The notes below the pieces were generated by a model. That model was given only the letters and a program-made list of their open reading frames with translations. It did not search any database and was not told the origin of the DNA. Below, in pieces: positions 44,188-53,645 of a stretch of DNA of 64,000 nucleotides. A program made the position numbers and the translations under genes. The stretch comes from Paraburkholderia silvatlantica (GTDB taxonomy: Bacteria; Pseudomonadota; Gammaproteobacteria; Burkholderiales; Burkholderiaceae): positions 33,365-97,364 of the forward strand of contig NZ_QEOL01000027.1 of assembly GCF_003096715.1 (NCBI RefSeq). The letters are read 5' to 3'. Every line of letters starts with the position of its first letter. The stretch's first letter is position 1.

Positions 44188-45902
44188 CGACGCCCGCATA
44201 CCTCGGTTCGTCGCCGCCGATTGTCGTCGGCGTGTGGCGCGGCCGTTACCTGCGTTTCACCGGCCAGCAGTTCGTGCTGCTGGCGGCACCCGCGCGCTCG
44301 GGCAAGGGCGTCGGCATCGTGATTCCGAACCTGCTCAGTTTCCCCGATTCGGTCGTGGTGCTCGACGTGAAGCAGGAGAACTATGCGATCACGGCGGGCT
44401 TTCGGCGCGCACATGGGCAGGAGGTCTACCTGTTCAATCCGTTCGCCGAGGACGGTCGCACGCATCGGTATAACCCGTTGTCGGCGATTTCGGACGGCCT
44501 GTTCAGGGTCGGCGACATTCTCGCGATCGGCTATGCGCTATATCCGCCGGGCGGCCACGATGACTTCTGGAAGGACCAGGCGCGCAACCTGTTCCTTGCC
44601 ATCGTACTGCTGTTGTGCGAGTGGCGCGATGCGCGCCGGGCCGGCAAGGGGGCATCGATCCCGAACTATCCGGTCACGATCGGCGAGGTGTTGCGGCAGT
44701 CGTCGGGCAACGGCATGCCGGTCAAGACGTATCTGCAGCGCGCGCTGGTCCAGTATCGCGATCTGCTGTCGGGGCAGTGTGTCGATGCGCTGAACCGCTT
44801 CCTGTCGAACGACGACAAGGTGCTGGCCAGTGTCCTCGCTACGTTCAATGCGCCGCTGACGATCTGGGCCAATCCGGTCGTCGACGCGGCGACGAGCGCG
44901 AACGATTTCGATCCGCGCGATCTGCGCCGACGCCGCATCTCCATCTATATCGGCGTGACGCCCGATCACCTGTCGGAAGCGGCGTTGATCGTGAACCTGC
45001 TGTTTTCGCAGGTGATTAACCTGAACACGAAGCAGTTGCCCGAGGCCGATCCAACGCTCCGGTTCCAGTGCCTTCTTCTGCTCGACGAGATGACGGCGAT
45101 CGGCAAGATCCATATTCTCGCGCGCGCGGTGGCCTACATGGCGGGCTACAACCTGCGCCTGCTGTCGATCGTGCAGTCGATCGCGCAGCTCGAATCGGTC
45201 TACGGGCGGGCCGATGCCCGTACCTTCATCACGAACCACGCGATGCAGATTCTCTATGCGCCTCGTGAGCAGAAGGATGCGAACGACTACTCGGAAATGC
45301 TCGGCACGCTGACCGACCAGTCGCGCAGCGTCAGTCGTTCGAACGCAGTCTTCGGCGGTCACGGCGGATCGAGCGAGAGCGTGTCCGAGCAGCGCCGGCC
45401 GCTGCTGCTGCCGCAGGAACTGAAGGAGCTGGGGCGCGAGAAGGAAATCATCGTGCTCGAAAACACCAAGCCGATTCTGGCCGACAAGATCTGCTACTGG
45501 CGCGATCCCGAGTTCACCTCGCGCGTGACGGCCGCGCCAGCGGTACCCGCCATGAACCTGGCCCACTTCAGCGCGGTGACCGAGCGCCGCCTGCGCGATC
45601 TGCGGCCGGACGAGATCGACCCGGATGGCGCGGGCCTGATACATCTGCCGCCCGAGTATCTGGAGGTGCTGCAGGCATGGGACCCGCGCGACCTGCCGCC
45701 GAACCTGGCCGATATCAGCGAGGACGATGCAGTCGCCTACGTGGAGCGGCACTTCAGGCTGCTCGGCGTGCCGGCCCGGAAGATTGAACGGGCGAGACGC
45801 CATCTGAGCGCGGACGATCTCGATGTGGTTGAACTGGACTTCGTTGAACCGGCCCGGCGCGCTGCCGCGAATGGTCCGCAAGCGACGGGAGTTCTGCAAT
45901 GA
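44184..45902 (+). CDS. virD4: VirD4/TraG coupling-protein ATPase domain (split form)
   Basis: 572 residues with no membrane helix of its own. It starts just before RGRYLRFTGQQFVLLAAPARSGKGVG (Walker A near 35-42), then PNLLSFPDSVVVLDVKQENY, LLLLDEMTAIGKI (Walker B) and the RADARTFITNHAMQ region. The coupling protein brings the relaxase-DNA complex to the channel. Its membrane anchor is the preceding gene. Overlaps the primase-like gene by 4 bp. Confidence 0.92.
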   Translation: MTTPAYLGSSPPIVVGVWRGRYLRFTGQQFVLLAAPARSGKGVGIVIPNLLSFPDSVVVLDVKQENYAITAGFRRAHGQEVYLFNPFAEDGRTHRYNPLSAISDGLFRVGDILAIGYALYPPGGHDDFWKDQARNLFLAIVLLLCEWRDARRAGKGASIPNYPVTIGEVLRQSSGNGMPVKTYLQRALVQYRDLLSGQCVDALNRFLSNDDKVLASVLATFNAPLTIWANPVVDAATSANDFDPRDLRRRRISIYIGVTPDHLSEAALIVNLLFSQVINLNTKQLPEADPTLRFQCLLLLDEMTAIGKIHILARAVAYMAGYNLRLLSIVQSIAQLESVYGRADARTFITNHAMQILYAPREQKDANDYSEMLGTLTDQSRSVSRSNAVFGGHGGSSESVSEQRRPLLLPQELKELGREKEIIVLENTKPILADKICYWRDPEFTSRVTAAPAVPAMNLAHFSAVTERRLRDLRPDEIDPDGAGLIHLPPEYLEVLQAWDPRDLPPNLADISEDDAVAYVERHFRLLGVPARKIERARRHLSADDLDVVELDFVEPARRAAANGPQATGVLQ

Positions 45903-47776
45903 CGACGCCCTATGTGAATGAGGCCGATCGCGCACGTGCCGCGCTTGCCGTGATCCCGGCCGACGACTACGAGACCTGGGTCGATATGGCGTTCGCACTC
46001 AAGCACGGATTCGGCGACGAGGGGTTCGAGATCTGGGACGCGTGGAGTCGCACGGCCGCCAACTATGACGAGCGCGCGGCCCGTACGACGTGGCGCTCGG
46101 CCAGTGCATCGGGCGGCAAAACCCTGTCCACCCTGTTCTGGCACGCGCGCCAGCATGGCTTCGATCTCAGGCGCGCGCATTACCCCGACCAGATGACGGC
46201 CGTGCTCGCGCCGTCCGCTGAAGTGCTCGCGCAGCGCGAGCGCGACGCGGCCCGTCGCGAGGCACGCCATGCGGCGGTTGCGCGCGAAGCGGCATCGATA
46301 TGGGACTGGGCGCGTCCCGTTGGGTCGGCGCATCCGTATCTCGAACGCAAGCGCCTTGGGCCGATGGACACATTGCGCGAGCTGGATGCGCTGGAACTGC
46401 GCGCATTGCTCGGCTATGCGCCGGCCAGCGAAGAGGAAATCCTGACGGGGCGCGTTTTGATCGTGCCGGTCTGGAACGACGGTTCCATGTCGACGCTGGA
46501 ACTGATCGACGAGCAGGGGCTGAAGTCGTCGCTGGCCGGCGGCGTGAAGAAGGGCGGTTACTGGATGACAGAGCCGACGCTGGTTCCGGACGGTGAATCG
46601 TCGCTGATCCTGATCGCCGAGGGCATGGCGACGGCACTGTCTGCCTCGCGAGCGACGGGCTGGTTCGCGGTGGCGGCGCTTTCGAGCGGAAATCTGTCGT
46701 TGGTCGCAACGAACCTGCGCGAGCGATATCCCGATGCGGACCTGATCGTCCTCGGCGAACTGGGCAGGGGCGAGACGCAGGCGCGGCAGGCAGCGGAAGA
46801 CGCGGGGGCGCGCGTGGCCTGGCCGCGGTTTGCCGCTGACGCGCGCATTGACGACAAGGCGCCGAACGACTTCAGCGACATGGCGGTGCTCTCGGGCTTC
46901 GATGCCGTCGGCACGCATCTGCGTGAGGTGGTTCGTTCCGTCGTGAGAACAGACGGCGGGCCGGTGCCGGATGCCCCAGCCGCATCCGGGGTGACCGTGG
47001 TCGAAGTGGACAGGTATGAGGAGGGCACAGAAATGAGCAACGTCAAGGAAAAGCTGCTACCCGACGACGAAGGCAGTCCACGTCGCCGGTCTTCGAAGCG
47101 TGGCGCGTCGAAGTCGGACGGGCCGGAGACACCGACAACAGGCGAAGTACCAGCTACTGTCACATCGGCCGATCCACCGGCCACTACATCGCCGGATGCT
47201 GCCGCCCCGGCCACGACGCCTCCGGTCACCAGTCCGCCCCGACTTCCGCCGTCGCGCCCGCCGGTCGGCGAACCCCTGTTTGGTGTCGGCGACGTGCCAG
47301 GCGAAATCAGGGCGCTGGCCGAGCATCGGTTCGGCTCGCCGCTGAAGATGGGCACACCACGTGAGAACGGCGGACCGTATCGCGGCGAAGTGTTCAACAC
47401 CGAGCACTACCTGATCCAGGAGGTGGCGACCCGCAGTGTCGTGTTCCACCGCAAGGACCAGATGACGTTCGTTTCCGAGCGTCTGAAATGGATGGACGAA
47501 AACGCACGGCTCAACGGCTCCGAACTGCAGGTCGGCTACGACGGCGGTCACGCAAAGGTCTATCCGTGGGACCGTGCGCGTGACCTGCTGGATCGAACCG
47601 TGCGCTCGCTGAAGAAGTCGGCGCAGGAGCTGAACTTCAGTCCCAATCTCGAAGGAATGCTCGACCAGCTGCAGGCCAGATCATGGGCACGTATTCGCGA
47701 ATTACGGACCGAAGCGCTGGAGAAAGCGAAGGAACACGGTGCGGCGCGCGAGGCGGGTACGGAGCCGGATCGATAA
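45899..47776 (+). CDS. Plasmid primase-like protein (PriCT-2 and Toprim domains) with KfrB-like end
   Basis: 625 residues. N-terminal PriCT-2 domain (DDYETWVDMAFALKHGFGDE to FWHARQHGF, about 20-90), a Toprim-like domain (LILIAEGMATALSAS with its Glu, near 240), a Pro/Thr/Ala-rich linker (about 390-450) and a C-terminal part (YRGEVFNTEHYLIQEV, VVFHRKDQM) like KfrB-type plasmid proteins. The usual Toprim DxD metal motif is replaced by GELG in LIVLGELGRGETQ, so catalysis may be impaired. Such proteins help copy the transferred strand in the recipient. Confidence 0.75.
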   Translation: MTTPYVNEADRARAALAVIPADDYETWVDMAFALKHGFGDEGFEIWDAWSRTAANYDERAARTTWRSASASGGKTLSTLFWHARQHGFDLRRAHYPDQMTAVLAPSAEVLAQRERDAARREARHAAVAREAASIWDWARPVGSAHPYLERKRLGPMDTLRELDALELRALLGYAPASEEEILTGRVLIVPVWNDGSMSTLELIDEQGLKSSLAGGVKKGGYWMTEPTLVPDGESSLILIAEGMATALSASRATGWFAVAALSSGNLSLVATNLRERYPDADLIVLGELGRGETQARQAAEDAGARVAWPRFAADARIDDKAPNDFSDMAVLSGFDAVGTHLREVVRSVVRTDGGPVPDAPAASGVTVVEVDRYEEGTEMSNVKEKLLPDDEGSPRRRSSKRGASKSDGPETPTTGEVPATVTSADPPATTSPDAAAPATTPPVTSPPRLPPSRPPVGEPLFGVGDVPGEIRALAEHRFGSPLKMGTPRENGGPYRGEVFNTEHYLIQEVATRSVVFHRKDQMTFVSERLKWMDENARLNGSELQVGYDGGHAKVYPWDRARDLLDRTVRSLKKSAQELNFSPNLEGMLDQLQARSWARIRELRTEALEKAKEHGAAREAGTEPDR

Positions 47777-47829
47777 GCCGGCGCAGTGCCGTGCAGGGCG
47801 AACGTGTTTTGAATTGATGAGGTGGTGAC

Positions 47830-49371
47830 ATGGCGCAGACAACTTCGGCTCAGGAGGCCGATCCGGTCATCAACGTGATCGAGCAGGACGTGCCGGGCCG
47901 CAGTGGCAGCCCGAGCCCGTTGGACGACCATCGGGACGCGCTGGATCCGGCTGCGATGGATGCCGTGTCCGCCCGGCGCCGGCGCGAGTTCGACGCGGCC
48001 CGCGCAAGGCTGCGCGATCAGGCAATCCGGGACGATCCCGGCGTGGAATCTCAGGCGGCAGGGCAGACGGGAGGGCCGGCACCGACTGGAATGGCGGCCA
48101 GGCTCGATCGTGGTTACGTGCCGCTCGAACGGCCGCCCGAACGCGTAACCAAACTCTATATGCGGTCGGGCAACCAGTATTTCCTGAAGGATGCGCCGTA
48201 TCAGCTCGCATTCGAGGATCTGGGACCGTACCTCGTCACCGGGCACAACCGGCCTGACGTGGTCGAATCGATGATCGACATGGTGCATGCCAAATCGTGG
48301 CAGCGCATCCGTGTGTCGGGCAATGAGGCGTTCCGTAGCGAGGTCTGGCTGCAGGCGACGCTGCATGGTATCGAGGTCAGCGGCTACGAGCCGAAGGCGG
48401 CGGACCTCGCGCGTCTCGCGGATGCGCGGCAGGCTCGACTGGACAATCGTATCGAGGTAGTAGCGCTGACGACGGCGACCATGGCGGCGGGTGCTACGGG
48501 TCAGCAGGGGCGCGCGGATGCACGGCCGACTGTGTCTCCCGCGATGCCTTCTGCTCCAGCCGCTGCCGTCAACGGAGCCTCATCTCCGGCGCCGGCACAT
48601 GCCGCTGTGCAGGAACCGCGCACGCCGCGCGCAGACCGGAACGCGGCTGGTGACGAACCCGATGCGCCACGGCGGTATGTCGGTGAACTGCGTGAGCACG
48701 GTAGTGCGCCGTATCTGCACAATCCTGCGCGCAGTGACTCGTATTACGTGGTGTTCCGCGATCCGGCGGGAGTGGATCAGGCTGTATGGGGTGTGGATCT
48801 TGAGCGTGCCATGCGCGAATCGGGGGTGAGCGTCGGACAGCAGGTCGTGCTCGAAAATCTCGGCAAGCGCCTCGTGACCGTGCGCGTGCCGGCCTTCGAC
48901 GGCGAGGGCAAGGTGGTCGGCGAGGAAGACAAGGACGTTTACCGGAATACCTGGCAGGTCGATGTCGTGCAGCGCGACCGGGGGGCGTCCGTTCCTCCGG
49001 AATCTGCTAGCCCATCGGGCGATGCACGCGTCGCCGATTCGTCCGTCGCACCTGCTATGGAACCGCCTGCCCATCGTCAGCGTGGCACCCGGCATCCGGA
49101 AAACGACCAGGCCATGCACATGGCCGTGCTGGTGACGGCGATGCGGGAGCAGGGGTTCGGCGACCGTTCGATTGCCCGCGTGCAGCAGCGTGCCGAACGC
49201 ATGCTCGTTGCGTTCGGGAAGGAGGGCACGTCCGTCCCGCCGCCAAGGGTATTCGATCCGAAGGCGCCGTCGGGCCGGGATCAACGCAGGCGTGCGGCGC
49301 CCGAGCGCGCGCCTGCGCCGGAAATCGATCGTGAGCCGGCCGGCCCGGCGCCGATGTCGCCATCCCGCTGA
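47830..49371 (+). CDS. LPD7-domain mobilization-associated protein
   Basis: 513 residues. Residues about 110-205 (KLYMRSGNQYFLKDAP, LAFEDLGPYLVTGHNRPDVV, WQRIRVSGNEAFRSEVW, LHGIEVSGYEP) match the large polyvalent protein domain 7 usually fused to relaxases. A second conserved part near 290-385 (YVGELREHGSAPYLHN, SYYVVFRDPAGVDQAVWGVDL) resembles another plasmid polyvalent domain. The remainder is disordered, rich in Ala, Pro and Arg. Here it is a separate gene ahead of mobC and mobA. Confidence 0.7.
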   Translation: MAQTTSAQEADPVINVIEQDVPGRSGSPSPLDDHRDALDPAAMDAVSARRRREFDAARARLRDQAIRDDPGVESQAAGQTGGPAPTGMAARLDRGYVPLERPPERVTKLYMRSGNQYFLKDAPYQLAFEDLGPYLVTGHNRPDVVESMIDMVHAKSWQRIRVSGNEAFRSEVWLQATLHGIEVSGYEPKAADLARLADARQARLDNRIEVVALTTATMAAGATGQQGRADARPTVSPAMPSAPAAAVNGASSPAPAHAAVQEPRTPRADRNAAGDEPDAPRRYVGELREHGSAPYLHNPARSDSYYVVFRDPAGVDQAVWGVDLERAMRESGVSVGQQVVLENLGKRLVTVRVPAFDGEGKVVGEEDKDVYRNTWQVDVVQRDRGASVPPESASPSGDARVADSSVAPAMEPPAHRQRGTRHPENDQAMHMAVLVTAMREQGFGDRSIARVQQRAERMLVAFGKEGTSVPPPRVFDPKAPSGRDQRRRAAPERAPAPEIDREPAGPAPMSPSR

Positions 49372-49379
49372 GGTGGATC

Positions 49380-49913
49380 GTGGCCGCGCGCGAGCGTCTG
49401 TGCGTCGAACTCGGTGCAGTCAGACTGCATTGGGACGACTGGTGCGCGCGCCGCGGTCTGACGGCAGGCGAAGGCGCGCGCCGGTTGATCATGGCTGCCA
49501 TCCACGATGATGCGGGAGCGCGATCCGTCGTGGTCGTTCGTGACCTGGGCAGCCCCGTTGTTGGCGAACCACGTGCCCGCATCGAGATTCGCCTGACAGC
49601 GTCCGAGCTGGCGGCCGTAGAAGAGCGGGCGACGGCATCGGGCCTGAGTGGTAACCGCTGGGTCGTATCGCTGGTTCGCGCGCAGCTGACGCGTGAGCCG
49701 CAGTTTGGAGAGCACGAGATGCGTGTGCTGTCGGAATCCAGTCAGCAGCTTGCCGGCGTCAACCGCCTGCTGGGTCAGTTGGTGCGGTCCGGCGCGATCG
49801 AACCGGTGGCGAGGGAGCGGATGGTGGACTGGGCAGACATGCGGGACCGGATTGACGCGCATTTGCGTGCGACCTCTGCTCTCATTCGTGCGAATCTCGA
49901 CCGATGGAGCTGA
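49380..49913 (+). CDS. MobC-like relaxosome accessory protein
   Basis: 177 residues, GTG start with GAGGTGG upstream. The central RIEIRLTASELAAVEERATASGLSGNRWVV is a ribbon-helix-helix pattern and the C-terminal RLLGQLVRSGAIEPVARE with a helical end fits MobC/MbeC accessory proteins that help the relaxase open oriT. It is followed by the relaxase start one base after its stop. Confidence 0.75.
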   Translation: MAARERLCVELGAVRLHWDDWCARRGLTAGEGARRLIMAAIHDDAGARSVVVVRDLGSPVVGEPRARIEIRLTASELAAVEERATASGLSGNRWVVSLVRAQLTREPQFGEHEMRVLSESSQQLAGVNRLLGQLVRSGAIEPVARERMVDWADMRDRIDAHLRATSALIRANLDRWS

Positions 49914-49914
49914 C

Positions 49915-50928
49915 ATGCCGTACCCAAAAATCTACATCGACGCGATGCTCGTGAACTGGGGCGACCGGTTGTTTCAGGAGCCGCTACGGCACGCTCGCGC
50001 TGCGCGGCTCTCGCATGTCGGTATCCGGGATGAAGCCGCCCGCATGCGCGCCCAGATCGCGCGTACGCTCAGGCGCACGCCCGAGGTGATGGTCAAGATC
50101 ACGAACAAGGCAGCCAGTGCGCAGGGCATGGGGGCCGTGCGCCGGCACCTGCGCTATATCTCGCGCAACGGCAGGGTCGAGCTGGAAGACCAGAACGGCG
50201 ATCGCATTGCGGGCGTCGACGCGTTGCGCGATCTGACGCAGGCCTGGCAACTCGGTGGATGGGGTATCCCCGAGAACAGCACACGCCGTGAGGTGTTCAA
50301 TGTTCTGCTGTCGATGCCGGCGGGCACGGACCGCCGTGCCGTGCGTGATGCCGTGCGCGACTTTGCGGCACAGGAGTTCGGCGACGGACGTGCATACGTA
50401 TTCGCGGCGCACGACGACGAGGCCCATCCGCACGTGCACCTGAGCGTGCAGGTGCGCGGCCCGGATGGCCGCCGCCTGAATCCGCGCCACGAGGATCTGC
50501 AGCGCTGGCGTGAACGCTTTGCGGAGCAGTTGCGTGAGCACGGCGTCGGCGCAAACGCGACGCCCCGGCGCGCGCGCGGTGTCACGCAGCGCTATCCAAC
50601 ACCTGCGGTGGTTCATATGATCGCGCGCGGCGAGGTCCCGAAATACTGGAAGCCTCTGTCAGCCGACACACAGCGTGACGCTGGCTGGGTCGCGCACGGC
50701 GGGGTGTTCGCTGCCTGGCGCGAGATGGCCTATGCGATGGCGAGATCGCGTGTGCGTGAGGATCGTGCGATGGCGGTCGAAATGGCGTATTTCGTCGGGG
50801 GTATGCCGATCCAGCGAGACCGTCCAGTAACGGAGTGGTCGCAGAGCACCCGGCGTGAGCCGGCGGAAACAACGGCGCGGGAAGCCGGGGATCGGTCAGG
50901 CGACGTCGAGCCCGATGTGGATCGTTGA
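49915..50928 (+). CDS. MOBP-type relaxase
   Basis: 337 residues from ATG 49915. Residues 55-180 carry the relaxase core: VMVKITNKAASAQGMGAVRRHLRYISRNG, VFNVLLSMPAGTD, and the metal-binding HDDEAHPHVHLSV near 165-177 (HxH type). The nicking Tyr is likely in HLRYISRNG. It should nick oriT and lead the strand into the recipient. The protein is short for the family, and the LPD7 domain often fused to relaxases is in a separate gene two places upstream. oriT was not located. Confidence 0.88.
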   Translation: MPYPKIYIDAMLVNWGDRLFQEPLRHARAARLSHVGIRDEAARMRAQIARTLRRTPEVMVKITNKAASAQGMGAVRRHLRYISRNGRVELEDQNGDRIAGVDALRDLTQAWQLGGWGIPENSTRREVFNVLLSMPAGTDRRAVRDAVRDFAAQEFGDGRAYVFAAHDDEAHPHVHLSVQVRGPDGRRLNPRHEDLQRWRERFAEQLREHGVGANATPRRARGVTQRYPTPAVVHMIARGEVPKYWKPLSADTQRDAGWVAHGGVFAAWREMAYAMARSRVREDRAMAVEMAYFVGGMPIQRDRPVTEWSQSTRREPAETTAREAGDRSGDVEPDVDR

Positions 50929-50943
50929 TGGCGGGAGGACGGC

Positions 50944-51722
50944 GTGGCCATACCTATCGTGCCGTGGATCGGCGGCAAGCGGCGTCTGGCCGATATCCTG
51001 ATCCCCCGGTTCCCGCCGCATACCTGTTACGTCGAGGTCTTCGCGGGCGCGGCAGCGTTGTTCTTCATTTGACCGCCAGCGGAAGTCGAAGTGCTGAACG
51101 ACGTCAACGATGATCTCGTCAATCTGTATCGCGTTGTGCAGCATCATCCCGAGGAGTTCATCCGCCAGTTCAAGTAGGCCTTGAGCAGCCGGCAGGCGTT
51201 CAGGTGGCTGAGCGACACACGACCGGAAACGCTCACGGATATCCAGCGCGCCGCGCGTTTTTATACCTTCAGCAGAACTGCTTCGGTGGTCGCGTGGCGG
51301 GACGTACCTTCGGGACGGCCACGACGTCGCCGCCGGGGCTCAACCTGATGCGTCTGGAGGATACGTTGTCGGCCGCACACCTTCGTCTGTCCGGCGCGTA
51401 CATTGAAAAGCTCGACTGGCGGATTTGCGTGAACCGGTACGACCGGCCCCATAATGGGCCCGCCGTATTGGGAGACGGAAGGGTACGGCGTGCCATTTGG
51501 GATCGAGCAGTATGTGAGGATGGCAAGCGTCATGCGTGAGATCACGGGCGCGCGATCCTGACCGTGAACGATCACCCGGACATGCGCGGAGTATTCGCAG
51601 GGCTGGACTTCGAACATGTAGAAATCCAGTATTCGCTCGGCGCTCCCAGACCTACTGCACCGCGCGGGGAACTGATTCTGTATAGCTGGAACAGGGCTGA
51701 TGATCCGGCAGGCTTGTTCTGA
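50944..51722 (+). pseudogene. Decayed D12-class DNA adenine methylase
   Basis: From GTG 50944 the frame gives IPWIGGKRRL-type start (PIVPWIGGKRRLADILIPRF, YVEVFAGAAALFF) with stops at 51070-51072 and 51175-51177. A frameshift near 51260 leads into RAFLYLQQNCFGGRVAGRTF and HLRLSGAYIEKLDW. The catalytic DPPY block is damaged (MGPPYWETEGYG in another frame), and ILTVNDHPDMRGVFAGLDFEH ends at 51722. All parts are in family order, so this was an N6-adenine methylase, now dead. Confidence 0.85.
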
Positions 51723-51782
51723 TGGCAGAGGGGCGGGCGACAGTCTGCGCCATCGCGGCAGGCTATCGGGAACCTTGAGGAC

Positions 51783-52214
51783 TTACGGTTCAACAAACCA
51801 TGCGGCGGGCCCAGCCCTGAACGTGACAAACAGCAGGAAGACTATGGTGATCAGGAGCATCGGAACGCCGTAGATCGCAAGCGGGAAGAACAGCACGAGC
51901 TGCAGTGCTGATCCACCAATGCCATGCGGAAGATCGGTATCCCGGATGTTCTCATAAATCAGCCACGCGACCGTTACCAGCCCCATTCCCATGAGGGCGA
52001 TGCCGCCCGCTTGCTGGGCATGACGCAGGTACGCAGTTCCCCATGCGTAGAATCCCCACCACAGAAAATTGATGCCGATGGCTGCGAGCCAGAATCCGCG
52101 CTTCGTGAGAAGGTAGTAGCCGAAGCGGCGTCGGCAGTGGCGACTGAAGAGCTGGATGCCCTTGGCAATTCCGACAACAGCGCCGAGGATGATTGCGAGC
52201 TTCAGAACTTCCAT
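51783..52214 (-). CDS. Small membrane protein of unknown function
   Basis: 143 residues from ATG 52214 (CAGGAG upstream). Four hydrophobic segments (LAIILGAVVGIAKGIQLF, GFWLAAIGINFLWWGFYAWG, GIALMGMGLVTVAWLIY, LVLFFPLAIYGVPMLLITIVF). No known family recognised. It is on the opposite strand at the end of the conjugation module. Confidence 0.65.
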   Translation of the reverse strand: MEVLKLAIILGAVVGIAKGIQLFSRHCRRRFGYYLLTKRGFWLAAIGINFLWWGFYAWGTAYLRHAQQAGGIALMGMGLVTVAWLIYENIRDTDLPHGIGGSALQLVLFFPLAIYGVPMLLITIVFLLFVTFRAGPAAWFVEP

Positions 52215-52413
52215 GGAATGTGCTCCTGACGTTCGGCCTGATCGCCTGCTCAATCAACGGTTGGGAAAGCTGGACTGTGCGCAACTCACATCAGCCGGAC
52301 TTTCCAATATAGACGGCCGTGCCACGAATGCAATGATCCGGAATTTCGATCCTTTGCGAGAGCATGGAAAGATGGAGTAAAAAATTTCTGTTGGCCGATT
52401 CGGCAGTCTATAT

Positions 52414-52802
52414 TTAAGGGAAAATCTCCCACCAGGAGCGAAGCCGCTGCCGGATCAATACCACGTCGCAGCATATTGCTTCGATGCTCAACAGTTTCGT
52501 ATTGTCGCCGTTCAGCACGCGTTCGTACAGGTCCAGAAGCAGAGCGCCCCACGATCCCTGATGCGTTCCATCGACGGTACGGGTAAGGGCGTCCGGACCA
52601 TGAAACGCTTTCGTTTGGCGCGCAGCTTGGATAAGATCGGGATGCGGATCTCGGCGACGACTTGGTCGCCGGCGTTTATGCGGCCGGACTCGAGCGCACC
52701 GGCGAGAAAGAGAAGGGCCGCGACAAGTTCGACGTCTTCATCCAGACTTCCGTCGTCAGCATTACGGCTCTGAACTGCAGCAAGACTATAGGACAGCATC
52801 AT
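52414..52802 (-). pseudogene. Frameshifted gene of unknown function
   Basis: Frame one from 52802 (SLDEDVELVAALLFLAGALE, RIPILSKLRAKRKRFMVRTP, MERIRDRG) joins at a GGGG run near 52548 to a second frame (ALLLDLYERVLNGDNTKLLS, RQRLRSWWEIFP) ending at 52414. One extra G explains the break. The joined protein would be about 130 residues. Family unknown. The stretch 52215-52413 shows no gene. Confidence 0.5.
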
Positions 52803-52813
52803 GTCCTGGCTGC

Positions 52814-53645
52814 GGCTCTGTCAAGTTGAGGGGCGTAGATAGCCTGTTTGGCTACAATGTAGTTATCCTTATCAGATAACTTTCTCGGCTGCGGAAGAGA
52901 CAGTCCAACCATGCCATTTGGCGAAGCGCTCTTGGAGTACGGCACGATGGCGTGCCGCATTCATCTGATGTCTGGGCAATGCGAAGTGCTGCCGGATCGG
53001 GCCGAAGCATGAGAGAAACGCCTGCGTGCGACGCGGATCGCGAAAGCCGCACATCTGGCGTTCGCGCCTGCGAGTCGGCTGGTGGCTGTTCTCGGCGCGG
53101 TTGCTCACACGTGCAGCCGCTTTGGCAAACACGTGATTCACGTTCGCCAGTTCGGGAATATCGGCCTTCGCTGCCGCATAGCTACGCAGCTGGTCCGTAA
53201 CGATCCGGCGAGGCACCGGGTTCGAACGCAGCACGCTCTGGAAGAAGCGCCTTGCCGCGGCCTTGTCACGCCGCTTTTGCACCAGCACATCGAGTTCGGT
53301 GCCATGCTCGTCGACCGCACGCCACAACAGATACGGCTCGCCACGCAGCGTCACGAACATCTCGTCCAGATGACAGGTGCCGCCCGGCTTGCGCCGCGCC
53401 GCTTTGGCGCACTGGGCGAATCCGGCGCCGAACTTGTCGCACCAGCAGCGGATCGTTTCGTACGTGACCACGACACCACGCTCGAGCAACAACTCCTCGA
53501 TGTCGCGCAGACTCAGGTTGAACCGGAAATACCAGCGAACCGCACAGCTGATGACAACGGCAGGAAAGCGGTGGCCGTGATAAAGCGATCTTGTCTTCTT
53601 CATCTGTCGATTCTACCGCTGCCTCCCCACCAACCTGACAGAGCC
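52814..53645 (-). mobile_element. IS6-family insertion sequence, complete copy
   Basis: An 832-bp element bounded by imperfect inverted repeats: GGCTCTGTCAAGTTG at the left and its near reverse complement (CAACCTGACAGAGCC) at the right. It contains one transposase gene. The 8 bp on each side (CTGGCTGC and GTTTGCCC) do not match, so no simple target duplication surrounds this copy. That is expected if the copy is one end of a larger unit. Confidence 0.88.
52872..53603 (-). CDS. IS6-family transposase
   Basis: 243 residues: N-terminal helix-turn-helix (LSLRDIEELLLERGVVVTYE), the first catalytic Asp in CHLDEMFVTL, the second in RRIVTDQLRSYAAAK, and the Glu in SNRAENSHQPTRRRER. Uninterrupted, so probably active. 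It moves by replicative transposition that yields cointegrates and leaves directly oriented copies. Confidence 0.92.
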   Translation of the reverse strand: MKKTRSLYHGHRFPAVVISCAVRWYFRFNLSLRDIEELLLERGVVVTYETIRCWCDKFGAGFAQCAKAARRKPGGTCHLDEMFVTLRGEPYLLWRAVDEHGTELDVLVQKRRDKAAARRFFQSVLRSNPVPRRIVTDQLRSYAAAKADIPELANVNHVFAKAAARVSNRAENSHQPTRRRERQMCGFRDPRRTQAFLSCFGPIRQHFALPRHQMNAARHRAVLQERFAKWHGWTVSSAAEKVI

